Shown one piece after another: positions 1-8,137 of a DNA stretch of 64,000 bases (position 1 is the stretch's first letter; every line of letters begins with the position of its first letter). A program made the position numbers and the translations under genes. The stretch is from contig JAQQAR010000008.1 of the NCBI GenBank assembly GCA_028532765.1, forward strand, positions 62,001-126,000. Reading direction: 5' to 3'. The notes under the pieces are model-generated. The model saw only the letters and a list, made by a program, of their open reading frames with translations, made no database searches and was not told the DNA's origin. This DNA comes from Sphaerochaetaceae bacterium. GTDB lineage: Bacteria > Spirochaetota > Spirochaetia > Sphaerochaetales > Sphaerochaetaceae.

Positions 1-864
1 TTCAGTAAAGGAGGTGCCCAATGGAGCCATTGCATTGGTAAAACCACTCTGATGCAGGGCAACCACATCGAAATTTCCTTCACAGAGTATAGCCTTCTGG
101 CTTTTCTTGATGGTTTCAAGTGATTCATACAAGCCGAACAGGTTGTGTTTCTTGCTGTAGATCATTGTCTCTGGGGTATTGATGTACTTTGCTTTCGAGG
201 TATTTGAAAGGTCCCTCCCCCCGAAAGCTACTGTCTTTCCTTGCCAGTTACGGATGGGAAACATCAAACGGTCACGAAACAGCGGGAAACGGGGATTGTT
301 CTGGCTGAAGAGACCACTCTGCTTGAGGAGTTCATCACTGTAGTGGTGTTTGCGGAGGAATGAATACAGCCATTGCCCATCTGAAGGGGCATACCCAAGG
401 TTGAATCGCTCCCACATCTCCTCGCTGACATTACGATCTTTCAGATACGCCCTTGCTTGTTCTGCTTGTCTGGAATGTACCAGAAGGTAGTGAAACGATC
501 CGGCAATCTTGTCATAAAGCTCAAACAAGGTCTCTTTCAGGTCACGCTTACTCTTATCCTCTTCAGTCTCATCTGCAAGTTCAATGTTTGCCCTTCTTGC
601 CAGCATCTTGACTGACTCGACAAAACTCACCTTCTCCATCTCCATGAGGAAGTCGAACATCGAGCCGCCTTTCTTGCAACTGAAACAGTAATAGAAACCT
701 TGTTCATCAACTACGGAAAAGGACGGAGTTTTCTCTTCATGGAAAGGGCAGAGGCCCCAAAGCCTTCCACCCCTGGCACTCAAGGTGACATAATCAGAGA
801 CTACCTCACTGAGTGGGATTCGTGCCTTGATCTGTTCAAGTACCGATTCCGAAATCTTTGCCAT
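1..864 (-). CDS. dnaG: DNA primase DnaG (5' part; 3' end lies outside the window)
   Basis: This primase makes RNA primers for DNA replication. The reading frame is open for 288 codons from the ATG at 864 down to base 1 and runs off the window. The N-terminus shows the CHC2 zinc-binding pattern: CPFH near residues 40-43, then CFSCKKGG about 20 residues later. The last visible residues, APLGTSFTE, match the start of the Toprim region. It lies 8 bases downstream of the YkgJ-like gene and is probably co-transcribed with it. The C-terminal helicase-binding domain cannot be seen. Confidence 0.95.
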   Translation of the reverse strand, partial: MAKISESVLEQIKARIPLSEVVSDYVTLSARGGRLWGLCPFHEEKTPSFSVVDEQGFYYCFSCKKGGSMFDFLMEMEKVSFVESVKMLARRANIELADETEEDKSKRDLKETLFELYDKIAGSFHYLLVHSRQAEQARAYLKDRNVSEEMWERFNLGYAPSDGQWLYSFLRKHHYSDELLKQSGLFSQNNPRFPLFRDRLMFPIRNWQGKTVAFGGRDLSNTSKAKYINTPETMIYSKKHNLFGLYESLETIKKSQKAILCEGNFDVVALHQSGFTNAMAPLGTSFTE

Positions 865-872
865 CGCTTTAC

Positions 873-1313
873 CTAATCCCGTATGATCGGACTTTGCTGA
901 AGATCTATCCTCAAGAGATCATCGATCTCTTCTTTAGAATAGAGTCTCCCCCCTCCGATTCCCGGACATGACTTCTTCTCTTCTTCCCAATGTTCCTCGC
1001 TCTCCAGTATACTCATCCAGAACGGATAGGTCCTACACTGCCTGGGTCGTCCTTCATATACCGAGCAACCCTTTTCGTTCAGGAACACACAGTCATAATT
1101 CTGTTTTTCCTTCAAACTGATCATGGAAAATGCACCCATATCAACTATCCGGCAATAGGTTTTTATGAATGCTTGCTCATCCATACCGGTATGGGCACAA
1201 AGTCGATCAAGATCTGGTTGCGAGAGAAATACATACCCCGGTTCACAGCTGCAACAATAGCGGCAACCCTCTATACAAGAAAACCGTAAGCCATCCTCAT
1301 AGAAGCAACTCAT
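873..1313 (-). CDS. YkgJ-family cysteine-cluster protein
   Basis: Small protein of about 146 residues with a cysteine cluster (CRYCCSCEPG near the N-terminus, CVFLNEKGCSVYEGRPRQCRTYP in the middle, split here by C-x7-C-x8-C spacing). This pattern is typical of the YkgJ/UPF0153 family, thought to bind zinc or an Fe-S cluster; its reaction is unknown. The ATG at 1313 is preferred because an AGGGG lies 5 bases before it; a GTG two codons upstream is possible. It precedes dnaG on the same strand. A tRNA-Tyr terminator lies just upstream, so it needs its own promoter or readthrough. Confidence 0.8.
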   Translation of the reverse strand: MSCFYEDGLRFSCIEGCRYCCSCEPGYVFLSQPDLDRLCAHTGMDEQAFIKTYCRIVDMGAFSMISLKEKQNYDCVFLNEKGCSVYEGRPRQCRTYPFWMSILESEEHWEEEKKSCPGIGGGRLYSKEEIDDLLRIDLQQSPIIRD

Positions 1314-1342
1314 CAACACCCCTTTTTCACGATACAGACAGG

Positions 1343-1371
1343 AAAAAGGCCTTCCTCAAAGAAGAAGGCCT
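1343..1371 (-). terminator. Rho-independent terminator of tRNA-Tyr
   Basis: An 8-bp perfect stem (AGGCCTTC / GAAGGCCT) with a 9-base loop is followed on the minus strand by a T-run. It begins 6 bases past the tRNA-Tyr 3' end. Confidence 0.75.
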
Positions 1372-1376
1372 CCAAG

Positions 1377-1458
1377 TGGAGAGAGAAGGATTCGAACCTT
1401 CGAAGGTATAACCAACAGATTTACAGTCTGCCCCCTTTGGCCACTCGGGAACCTCTCC
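1377..1458 (-). tRNA. tRNA-Tyr (GTA anticodon)
   Basis: An 82-base class II tRNA. The acceptor stem GGAGAGG pairs with TCTCTCC (one G-T pair), the discriminator is A, the T-arm is GAAGG-TTCGAAT-CCTTC, the anticodon loop contains GTA, and there is a long variable arm. The CCA end is not encoded. Confidence 0.95.
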
Positions 1459-1476
1459 ATGCCAAAAGACATTCGT

Positions 1477-1505
1477 ACATTACAAACTCTGCATTGTTTT
1501 GTCAA
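1477..1505 (-). promoter_or_regulatory. Promoter of tRNA-Tyr
   Basis: A perfect TTGACA -35 (1500-1505) is followed on the minus strand by TAATGT at 17-bp spacing or TGTAAT at 15-bp spacing, about 20 bases before the tRNA. Confidence 0.6.
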
Positions 1506-1561
1506 CCTGTCTCAGTAAAATTCTTGATTTCTCTCATTGCAAGGCGTTTTTCCCCAAGTTC

Positions 1562-1590
1562 TTGACAGATTTGCCCTCTGTCGATATAGT
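1562..1590 (+). promoter_or_regulatory. Promoter of tRNA-Thr
   Basis: TTGACA (1562-1567), a 17-bp spacer and TATAGT (1585-1590) form a near-consensus sigma-70-type promoter ending 13 bases before the tRNA. Confidence 0.8.
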
Positions 1591-1603
1591 GCACAGAGTC
1601 AAA

Positions 1604-1675
1604 GCCGACTTAGCTCAGCGGTAGAGCACGTGACTTGTAATCTCGGGGTCGTCAGTTCAATCCTGACAGTCGGCT
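1604..1675 (+). tRNA. tRNA-Thr (TGT anticodon)
   Basis: A 72-base tRNA. The acceptor stem GCCGACT pairs with AGTCGGC, the discriminator is T, the T-arm is GTCAG-TTCAATC-CTGAC, and the anticodon TGT is at 1636-1638. The anticodon stem has one apparent T-T mismatch. CCA is not encoded. Confidence 0.93.
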
Positions 1676-1681
1676 CACATG

Positions 1682-1710
1682 GGGGCACACCACTATGGTG
1701 TGCCCCTTTT
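1682..1710 (+). terminator. Rho-independent terminator of tRNA-Thr
   Basis: A 10-bp perfect stem (GGGGCACACC / GGTGTGCCCC) with a 5-base loop is followed by TTTT, directly after the tRNA. Confidence 0.88.
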
Positions 1711-1730
1711 CATCTTTCCCGCACAGCTGT

Positions 1731-1770
1731 GCTCACAAATCAATCCAACTGCTCACAAATCAATCCAACT
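1731..1770 (+). repeat. Two perfect tandem copies of a 20-bp unit
   Basis: The unit, beginning GCTCACAAATC and ending CCAACT, occupies 1731-1750 and 1751-1770 without mismatch, followed by a partial third start (GCTCTG). It lies 15 bases before the rpsD -35 box. Confidence 0.9.
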
Positions 1771-1784
1771 GCTCTGCTGATATC

Positions 1785-1813
1785 TTGCAATAAATAGAAA
1801 TACTTGTTATAGA
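1785..1813 (+). promoter_or_regulatory. Probable rpsD promoter
   Basis: TTGCAA (1785-1790), a 17-bp spacer and TATAGA (1808-1813). A short inverted repeat, TTAGC-CTTG-GCTAA, follows at 1823-1836 in the leader and could have a role in control, though this is unproven. Confidence 0.45.
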
Positions 1814-1869
1814 TAGTGTTTGTTAGCCTTGGCTAATAATTTAATACGATTAGGTGGTACTACTACACT

Positions 1870-2463
1870 ATGGCAATATCGAGAACTCCTGTTTTCAAGA
1901 GATGCAATTATTTGGGGATCGATCCCCTGGTATTGGGGTATGCCCACAAACCAAGCATCAGACGAACAAAGACTACAAATCGACGACGCAAGCAGAGTGT
2001 GTATGCGCGTCAGCTCATAGAGAAACAAAAACTGCGTTTCATCTATGGTGTACTGGAAAAGCAATTCAGACTTATTTACGCAAGAGCAGAGAAAATTGAC
2101 GGGATCACTGGAGAAAACCTACTTACCTTGCTTGAACGCAGATTTGACAACACCATATTCCGCCTGGGACTCTCAACTACCCGGAAGGAAGGCAGACAAC
2201 TGATCAATCATGGTCATCTTATGCTGAATGGGAAGCGAGTGGGCATTCCTTCGGTAACACTGAAGGTCGGGGATGTCATTTCGGTCCAGGAAAAAAGCAA
2301 GCAGGCATTCAGGTTACGCAAACTCGCCCAGAAAAGGAAAATTCCTGCTTGGCTGGAATTTGATGAAGATGCACTAGAAGCAAAGGTAGTCAGCCTGCCG
2401 GTGAGAAGTGATATCGATTATGATGTCACTGAATCTGCGGTTGTTGAGCTTTACTCCAAGTAA
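1870..2463 (+). CDS. rpsD: 30S ribosomal protein S4
   Basis: The protein (197 aa) is S4, which nucleates 30S assembly by binding the 16S 5' domain. The N-terminus MAISRTPVFKRCNYLGIDP matches the zinc-free S4 type (a single Cys). The S4 RNA-binding domain follows, with TRKEGRQLINHGHLMLNGK at about 105-123, and the C-terminus ends VVELYSK as expected. An AGGTGG about 13 bases upstream is a loose ribosome-binding site. The gene stands alone with its own promoter and terminator rather than in the alpha operon. Confidence 0.95.
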   Translation: MAISRTPVFKRCNYLGIDPLVLGYAHKPSIRRTKTTNRRRKQSVYARQLIEKQKLRFIYGVLEKQFRLIYARAEKIDGITGENLLTLLERRFDNTIFRLGLSTTRKEGRQLINHGHLMLNGKRVGIPSVTLKVGDVISVQEKSKQAFRLRKLAQKRKIPAWLEFDEDALEAKVVSLPVRSDIDYDVTESAVVELYSK

Positions 2464-2472
2464 CTTATACAG

Positions 2473-2509
2473 AGGAGCCGGTCAGTTTATTTTCTCCGGC
2501 TCCTTTTTA
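2473..2509 (+). terminator. Rho-independent terminator of rpsD
   Basis: A 9-bp perfect stem AGGAGCCGG / CCGGCTCCT with a 14-base loop, followed by TTTTATT. Confidence 0.85.
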
Positions 2510-2552
2510 TTCGTACATCCATATCATTCTCTTCACTATCGAGTGCTTATTC

Positions 2553-3605
2553 CTATTCCCTGGTTTCGCACTGCCCTGTGGAACTCTTGATAATGAGATT
2601 TGGCTTTAGGATGACATCCGTCCTCCCTTCTCCTCTACGTCTTGCCTGGAGTTGTTCAAATGCACTCCTACCCAACAACTTTGGATCCTGATGTATGCTG
2701 CTCAGGGCAGGACGGGTTATATCACTGAGGAAGGATGCATCATATCCAATTACGGAGACCTGCCTCGGAACATCGATATTCTGCTCCCTCAGTGCCTGTA
2801 AAACACCAGCTGCAACAGAATCATTACAGCAGATAATTGCAGTGAAATCACAGAGGGTGGAGAGAAAATGCTTGGTCATGGTATACCCGCTCTCATAGGT
2901 ATATCCTGTACTGCAGAGAAGTTCCTTTTGTATCTTTACTCCATATTCGCTCAAAGCCTTTTGGTATCCTTTCAAACGATCGAGGGATGAATAGCTCCCC
3001 AGGAGTCTCCTGTCATGGAAATTGAGGAGGTCATCCGGTCTTTCACTCCAGAAACTTGCGAAAAAAGCAATCTGACGATGTCCAGCCTTTAAAAGGTACT
3101 TTGCTGCAAGATATCCTCCAATCTCATTGTCATAATAGATATGACTTGCGTAATCGCAGTAATCGTGCCTATAGATGATCACAATTGGGGTGGATATTGC
3201 AAACAATGCAGGCAGCAACGAAGAGGAAGTATCACTAAGGGGACAGAACAGAAGACCATCCACACCAAGCTTTGCAGCCCTGCGAAGGTTCTCCTCTTCC
3301 TGCACTGCACTACCCTCCGAAGAGAGAATCATGAGGGTCTCTCCCTCCTGATTGGCTTGAGACAGTATCCCCTCCACAACTGAAGAGAAGAAGGGGTTAT
3401 CCAGGGTGGGAACCACCAGTGCAATCATGACATGTGGTCGCTTGGGTTTCTTGGGTATATATCCTAAAGTGGACATGGCCTCGCGTACCCGTTTTGCTGC
3501 AGAAGGTTCCACACGGTTGGCATGGTTCACAACCCTGGACACCGTTGCAATGGAGACTCCTGAAGCCCTAGCGACATCAGTAATGGTGACCTTTTTCCTA
3601 TTCAT
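2553..3605 (-). CDS. LacI-family transcriptional regulator
   Basis: A 350-aa LacI/GalR-type repressor. The N-terminal helix-turn-helix is clear (VTITDVARASGVSIATVSRV at about 6-25, then the hinge helix AAKRVREAMSTLGYIPK). It is followed by a periplasmic-binding-like effector domain with ALVVPTLDNPFFSSVVEGI and a typical C-terminus (VSVIGYDASFLSDITRPALSSI). The effector is unknown. Its ATG overlaps the aroA stop codon (ATGA), making it the last gene of the tctCBA-aroA operon. It is therefore a reasonable guess, not proven, that it controls this operon in response to the TctC ligand. Confidence 0.9.
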   Translation of the reverse strand: MNRKKVTITDVARASGVSIATVSRVVNHANRVEPSAAKRVREAMSTLGYIPKKPKRPHVMIALVVPTLDNPFFSSVVEGILSQANQEGETLMILSSEGSAVQEEENLRRAAKLGVDGLLFCPLSDTSSSLLPALFAISTPIVIIYRHDYCDYASHIYYDNEIGGYLAAKYLLKAGHRQIAFFASFWSERPDDLLNFHDRRLLGSYSSLDRLKGYQKALSEYGVKIQKELLCSTGYTYESGYTMTKHFLSTLCDFTAIICCNDSVAAGVLQALREQNIDVPRQVSVIGYDASFLSDITRPALSSIHQDPKLLGRSAFEQLQARRRGEGRTDVILKPNLIIKSSTGQCETRE

Positions 3606-4897
3606 GCATCCAGCTCCCTGATGTCTGCTCCACAGATACGAAAGGCGTCAAAAAAGCCGGGAAAGGAGACAGCAGCACACTCCGCATCCTCAACGGTCAG
3701 ACCTTCCTCTGTGGCAAGGGCAAGCGCTACCATCGCCATGGCAATTCGGTGATCGCCTGAAGATCCAACAGTTCCCCCTTTCACCTTTGTAGGGCCCTTT
3801 ACCACAAGCGAATCATCCCCTACCTCCAGATTGCAACCCAAGGCATTGAGTTTGTTTGCCATCTCAGCTACGCGATCAGTTTCTTTCTGGCGCACATGGC
3901 CAAGATTGGTGAAGGTGGTAACCCCATTTGCTTGCGTGGCAGCAACAGCAAGTGCAGGCAAGGAATCAGGGATATCACCAAGGTCTATCGTAAGACCTCC
4001 CTGCAAGGTTGCCCCTCCCTTTACCCTGAGGGTTCCCTTCTTCTCGTCTTTTTCCACATATGCACCCATTGCCTGCAAGATATCAATTACTCGTTTATCC
4101 CCTTGGCTGTCCTGAAAATCGAGAGAGGTCAGAAGCAAGTCGGATTTACTGAGTGTGGCCGCTACCAGGGGAAAGGCTACTGCAGAGAAATCTGCAGGTA
4201 TGGTAAACCTTCCTGGAGTATAGTGTTGCCCACCTCTAATATAAAACCTGGTATAGTCCTCATTCCTCTCAACTTCAACTCCATAACGTTGCATCCAGTC
4301 TAGGGTTATCTGCACATAGGGTGTCTCCAAAGGGTTTTCCACCAATATCTCGGTATCTTTTTCTGCCAATGGGCTGGAAAGCAATAGGCTTGATACATAT
4401 TGGCTGTTGCTTCCGTTGATCCTTACCTTTCCCCCTTTCAAGACCCCCCTGATAACCACAGGTGGAGCTTCCTGCCCCTCCCGGGTCAGGAAAGCCGTCG
4501 CACCAAGCGTGTTCAGTGCATCAACCAAGCGCTTGATAGGACGTCTTCTTATCTGCTCATCACCAGTAATCACCGTCCATCCATTCACCAAGGCAGCAAC
4601 GGATGAGAAGAAACAGGTGGTGGTACCTGAATTCCCTGTGTTGATGCAGTCCTCAGGAGCAACCAAGGAGCTTCCCCTCCCCTCAATCACCCAAGATCCT
4701 TGCTTCTCTTCTATCCTAGCACCAAAAGCTTTTGCAGCGCCCAGTGCACTCAATCCATCACCGCTGGTCAGCGGGTTACCGATGATCGACTGCCCATCAG
4801 AGAGCAAACCCAGGAGAGCAGCTCGTATGGTGTGACTCTTGGAGCCAGGAACCTGAAGACTTCCATGCAAGGAACCGGGTTTAACAAGTACACGCAT
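3602..4897 (-). CDS. aroA: 3-phosphoshikimate 1-carboxyvinyltransferase (EPSP synthase)
   Basis: Converts shikimate-3-phosphate plus PEP to EPSP in aromatic biosynthesis. At 431 aa the length is normal. Visible motifs are PGSKSHTIRA near residue 17 (substrate-binding Lys-Ser), TGNSGTT near 87 (the usual GNAGT region), RRRPIKRLVDAL, and SGDHRIAMA in the C-terminal lobe. The TIR and GNSGTT variants differ from the enteric enzyme and may mark a divergent class. It starts only 3 bases after tctA and overlaps lacI, an unusual operon home for this gene; aroH and aroB are elsewhere in the window. Confidence 0.93.
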   Translation of the reverse strand: MRVLVKPGSLHGSLQVPGSKSHTIRAALLGLLSDGQSIIGNPLTSGDGLSALGAAKAFGARIEEKQGSWVIEGRGSSLVAPEDCINTGNSGTTTCFFSSVAALVNGWTVITGDEQIRRRPIKRLVDALNTLGATAFLTREGQEAPPVVIRGVLKGGKVRINGSNSQYVSSLLLSSPLAEKDTEILVENPLETPYVQITLDWMQRYGVEVERNEDYTRFYIRGGQHYTPGRFTIPADFSAVAFPLVAATLSKSDLLLTSLDFQDSQGDKRVIDILQAMGAYVEKDEKKGTLRVKGGATLQGGLTIDLGDIPDSLPALAVAATQANGVTTFTNLGHVRQKETDRVAEMANKLNALGCNLEVGDDSLVVKGPTKVKGGTVGSSGDHRIAMAMVALALATEEGLTVEDAECAAVSFPGFFDAFRICGADIRELDA

Positions 4898-4900
4898 ACA

Positions 4901-6394
4901 TCACATCCTTTTCAATCGTATAAATCGCTTCAAGGCCCTGCTGTTTGAGAGTAGTGTCAGAACAACCAACGTAAGCAAGATCATGGTTATGGGTCTTCCT
5001 AGCAGTGCCACAAGAAATACATCCTCGCTGGAGGCAAGGGATATGGCTCTGCGGAAATTGGAATCCATCATACCTCCAAGGACGATGGCTAGTGTCATGG
5101 GAGCAACAGAATACGAACGACGTCGCATGAAGAAACCCAATACACCGAAGAAGAGCATTAAATAGACATCAAACATCCTATTGTTTGTTGCGAAGGATCC
5201 GATAATACAGAGTATGGTAACCAAGGGAAGCAGAATTCTCTTGGGGACAGCAATGATCTTGCTGATCCTCGGAGCTACCAGGAGACCAAGGATCAAGAGG
5301 AAAACACTCCCAATGAAGCCACCAGCAAGGATTGCGTGAAACATTGGGGCACTTGTCTTGATGAACATTGGACCAGGTTGTAATCCATGAACATAGAAGA
5401 CTGAGAGAATGATTGCAGTGACAGCATCCCCGGGTATGGCGAGGGTAAGCATTGGGATCATGGCTCCTCCAATACAAGCATTGTTGGCCGACTCACTGGC
5501 AACAATACCTTCCACTGCCCCCTCTCCAAAAGGAACGGAGGGATTCTTGACCAATTTCTTTGCCTGACTATAGGCAAGGAAAGCTGCAACAGGACCTCCT
5601 GCTCCAGGCAAGGCACCGATGACAACCCCGATGGTTGCATACCAGAGGGAAATAGGAGTATGACGCAACACCTCTCTCGTTTTCAGTTTCTGGTATGAGA
5701 GAGCGTTGACATCCCCACCCCCAAGACTGGTGGAGATGACCATCAACACCTCAGAAAAGCCAAAAAGACCCACCAGCGCCGGTACAATATTGATTCCTGC
5801 CTGTAAGTTCTCGATACCAAAGGTAAGCCGGGCGGTACCCATTACCGAGTCAATGCCTACCATGCTGAAGAACAGACCGAGACAGGCGCTGATAAGTCCC
5901 TTTGCAAAATGTTTTGTTGTCAGGGAACCTACGGTGGTTAAGCCAAAGGTTGCAAGAAGAAAGTAGTCCATCGGGGTGAATTTCAACGCTACAGAGGATA
6001 TCGGCTGGGCAACAACTGCCAAGGCAAGGAACCCAAAAAGCGTCCCTATGAATGAGTACATGACCGCGTAGATCAGGGCCTTGTACGCCTCACCCTTTTT
6101 TGCCATGGGAAAGCCATCAAGCGTGGTTACCACCGATGAAGGTGCTCCAGGAATATTGATAAGGATGGCAGAGAGAGCACCACTGAATACACCTACCACA
6201 TACACGCCCATGATGGTGGCAAGGGCATTGGTGGTCTGCCATGAGTAGGTGATTGATACCAGAAGCGCTGTTGCCATGGAGACCGACAAACCAGGAATGG
6301 AACCCACGAAGAGTCCAGCCAGCGAGCCGGCAAAGACAAGCAATACAAACTGAAGATTGCTTGCATAGGAAATTATTCCAAGAAACATATCCAT
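4901..6394 (-). CDS. tctA: Tripartite tricarboxylate transporter, large permease subunit TctA
   Basis: A 497-aa membrane protein with about a dozen hydrophobic segments. It has the family's duplicated glycine-proline signature: FVGSIPGLSVSMATALL near residue 30 and VVIGALPGAGGPVAAF in the second half. It forms the sodium- or proton-driven channel of a TTT importer together with TctB and the binding protein TctC encoded just upstream. A strong GGAGG ribosome-binding site precedes the ATG. The substrate cannot be read from sequence; TTT systems carry citrate, other carboxylates or aromatic acids. Confidence 0.93.
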   Translation of the reverse strand: MDMFLGIISYASNLQFVLLVFAGSLAGLFVGSIPGLSVSMATALLVSITYSWQTTNALATIMGVYVVGVFSGALSAILINIPGAPSSVVTTLDGFPMAKKGEAYKALIYAVMYSFIGTLFGFLALAVVAQPISSVALKFTPMDYFLLATFGLTTVGSLTTKHFAKGLISACLGLFFSMVGIDSVMGTARLTFGIENLQAGINIVPALVGLFGFSEVLMVISTSLGGGDVNALSYQKLKTREVLRHTPISLWYATIGVVIGALPGAGGPVAAFLAYSQAKKLVKNPSVPFGEGAVEGIVASESANNACIGGAMIPMLTLAIPGDAVTAIILSVFYVHGLQPGPMFIKTSAPMFHAILAGGFIGSVFLLILGLLVAPRISKIIAVPKRILLPLVTILCIIGSFATNNRMFDVYLMLFFGVLGFFMRRRSYSVAPMTLAIVLGGMMDSNFRRAISLASSEDVFLVALLGRPITMILLTLVVLTLLSNSRALKRFIRLKRM

Positions 6395-6406
6395 TATCCA
6401 ATCCTC

Positions 6407-6862
6407 CTACGGAAGCATAACGTGCAGCAGCTTTCCAAACAGGAGATACATCAAAGAGGTAAATCCTACAGAGAGCAAGCCGATCAAGAGATACCTTCGC
6501 TCTCCTAGGTAAAAGAACAATCCGAAGAGGAACAAGGTCGTTGAGACGAGAAACGTAAGATAGGGCATCAACATGACATAGACCAAGGTTGCAAGCGTTA
6601 CCACAGCTGTATCACGTACCAAGAACACTACAGGAGTGACCTCTCCCTTCTCTTTACCTGCAGAACGAAGCAGCGAGAGGGAGAGCGGAAGCAGGAACAC
6701 CGCTACAAGCAGGGGAAAGAGATAAGGGGACTGCTGCCAGACTACCTTTGCCAGGTGATGCTCCACCAACGAATAGACAATGGCAGAGATGGATAACAAG
6801 AGAAACACGAATCCTTCGATTCGTGAATATGCTCCACTTCTTGACCGATGTGTTTCTTCCAT
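6407..6862 (-). CDS. tctB: Tripartite tricarboxylate transporter, small permease subunit TctB
   Basis: A 151-aa protein with four predicted membrane spans (about 17-35, 46-64, 83-103 and 110-145), matching TctB in size and topology. An AAGGAGT ribosome-binding site lies shortly before the ATG. It sits between tctC and tctA, 12 bases before tctA. Sequence conservation in this family is low, so the call rests largely on context. Confidence 0.85.
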   Translation of the reverse strand: MEETHRSRSGAYSRIEGFVFLLLSISAIVYSLVEHHLAKVVWQQSPYLFPLLVAVFLLPLSLSLLRSAGKEKGEVTPVVFLVRDTAVVTLATLVYVMLMPYLTFLVSTTLFLFGLFFYLGERRYLLIGLLSVGFTSLMYLLFGKLLHVMLP

Positions 6863-6915
6863 GAGGACTCCTTGTGAAAGGTCTTGCAGAGAATTTCTGC
6901 AAGACCGAGTAATAT

Positions 6916-7947
6916 CTAGTACTGGGACTTCTCAATCCCGAACTTCTCAGGACTGAATTTGGCTACCCCACTATCGTAGAGCATCCAGGAAACCAGAGAC
7001 TCCCAATCCTTGTAAAACTCCTTCATAGAAGCTTCATCAGGATATTTCTCATAGAGCTTATCCAAGGAGTTCTTGGCTACAAACTCTTTCCAAGCAGGTT
7101 CCTGTACAGCTTTCTTTGCTGCATCACGAAGGATGGTGACCACTTCAGAGAGCACATCCTTATCCACCAAGAATGAAAGCGGGGTGAACGGATTGGAGAG
7201 ATAGCGCTCTGAACCAGGAAGAATTTCTCCCAGGGTAGGTACATTAGGATGAGCTTCCAGTCGGTCAAGGGCAGAGATACCCAGCAACTTCAGGTCTCCG
7301 CTCTCCAGGTATCCGGTGACTGTGGAGTAGTTGGAGTTGGTGAAATCCACTTGGTCTCCCAGTACAGCGAGGATGCAGTCTGCACCACCAGGATATGCAG
7401 TAAGGGCCATTTCCATGCCGAACTTGCCATAGATCATAGCCTGCACATGCCCTGATCCACCTGGTCCGGTATAACTCATTTTCACTTTTCCGGGGCGGTT
7501 CTTGATGTCATCTACCAGATCCTGAAGGGTCTCATATTTTGAATCCTTACCTACAACAATAACCTTCGGGTCATTGACGGCAACCATGATCGGGGTGAAA
7601 TCATCATAACTCATCTCACTCAGTCCCATCACTCTCTGGGTCCCCAATGATTCTGCTGTGAAGAGAACAGTATAACCATCACTCTTCGCGTCAAGCACGG
7701 TACGGGCACCAATGGAACCGCTTGCCCCACCCTGGTTGATGACAGTTATGCTCACTCCAAGATGTTTCTCCAACTGGACGGCCAATTGTCTTCCGCTGAT
7801 GTCTGTGGTGCCCCCAGCTCCGTATGGGACAATCATGGTAATCGGTTTGTTTGGATACGAAGCGTCTCCTGATTCGGTGGTTCCAGCGCCCCAAAGCATG
7901 GAGATGGACAAAAGCAACAAAAGGAAAACAAGCATCTTGTGTTTCAT
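6916..7947 (-). CDS. tctC: Tripartite tricarboxylate transporter substrate-binding protein TctC
   Basis: A 343-aa extracytoplasmic binding protein. A signal peptide (about residues 1-21, ending LWGAG) has no lipobox cysteine, so a soluble periplasmic form is expected. Family features include KPITMIVPYGAGGTTDISGR near residue 35 and a conserved FTNSNYSTV-type segment. GTAGGAGG gives a strong ribosome-binding site. It is the first gene of the tctCBA-aroA-lacI operon and has a promoter at 7984-8012. The ligand is unknown. Confidence 0.92.
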   Translation of the reverse strand: MKHKMLVFLLLLLSISMLWGAGTTESGDASYPNKPITMIVPYGAGGTTDISGRQLAVQLEKHLGVSITVINQGGASGSIGARTVLDAKSDGYTVLFTAESLGTQRVMGLSEMSYDDFTPIMVAVNDPKVIVVGKDSKYETLQDLVDDIKNRPGKVKMSYTGPGGSGHVQAMIYGKFGMEMALTAYPGGADCILAVLGDQVDFTNSNYSTVTGYLESGDLKLLGISALDRLEAHPNVPTLGEILPGSERYLSNPFTPLSFLVDKDVLSEVVTILRDAAKKAVQEPAWKEFVAKNSLDKLYEKYPDEASMKEFYKDWESLVSWMLYDSGVAKFSPEKFGIEKSQY

Positions 7948-7983
7948 ATGGCCTCCTACGGTACCAAGTGTAAATTATCATAG

Positions 7984-8012
7984 ATTATGCATCAGTTTGT
8001 ACATTTATGCAA
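7984..8012 (-). promoter_or_regulatory. Probable tctC promoter with an operator-like inverted repeat
   Basis: On the minus strand: TTGCAT (8007-8012), a 17-bp spacer and CATAAT (7984-7989). An inverted repeat ATTTATG/CATAAAT (8003-8009 and 8021-8027, 11-bp gap) overlaps the -35 box and could be a LacI-family operator. Confidence 0.5.
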
Positions 8013-8137
8013 TATTTATACATAAATTCGAAACATCTATCAGTAGCTTATTTATATAAAGCAACTTAATGTTTACAAACTCTCAGTATTTATCTGTAAA
8101 TTTACATCTCTTTTCAAAAAAAAGATCCTTCCCCTCC

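Noticed and set aside
990..1289. Open frame on the plus strand opposite the YkgJ-like gene
   Set aside because: It is a shadow of the cysteine-cluster gene, with no ribosome-binding site and no recognisable protein.
1823..1836. TTAGC-CTTG-GCTAA hairpin in the rpsD leader as an S4 autoregulatory element
   Set aside because: Too short and with no match to a known S4 leader fold; kept only as a remark in the promoter entry.
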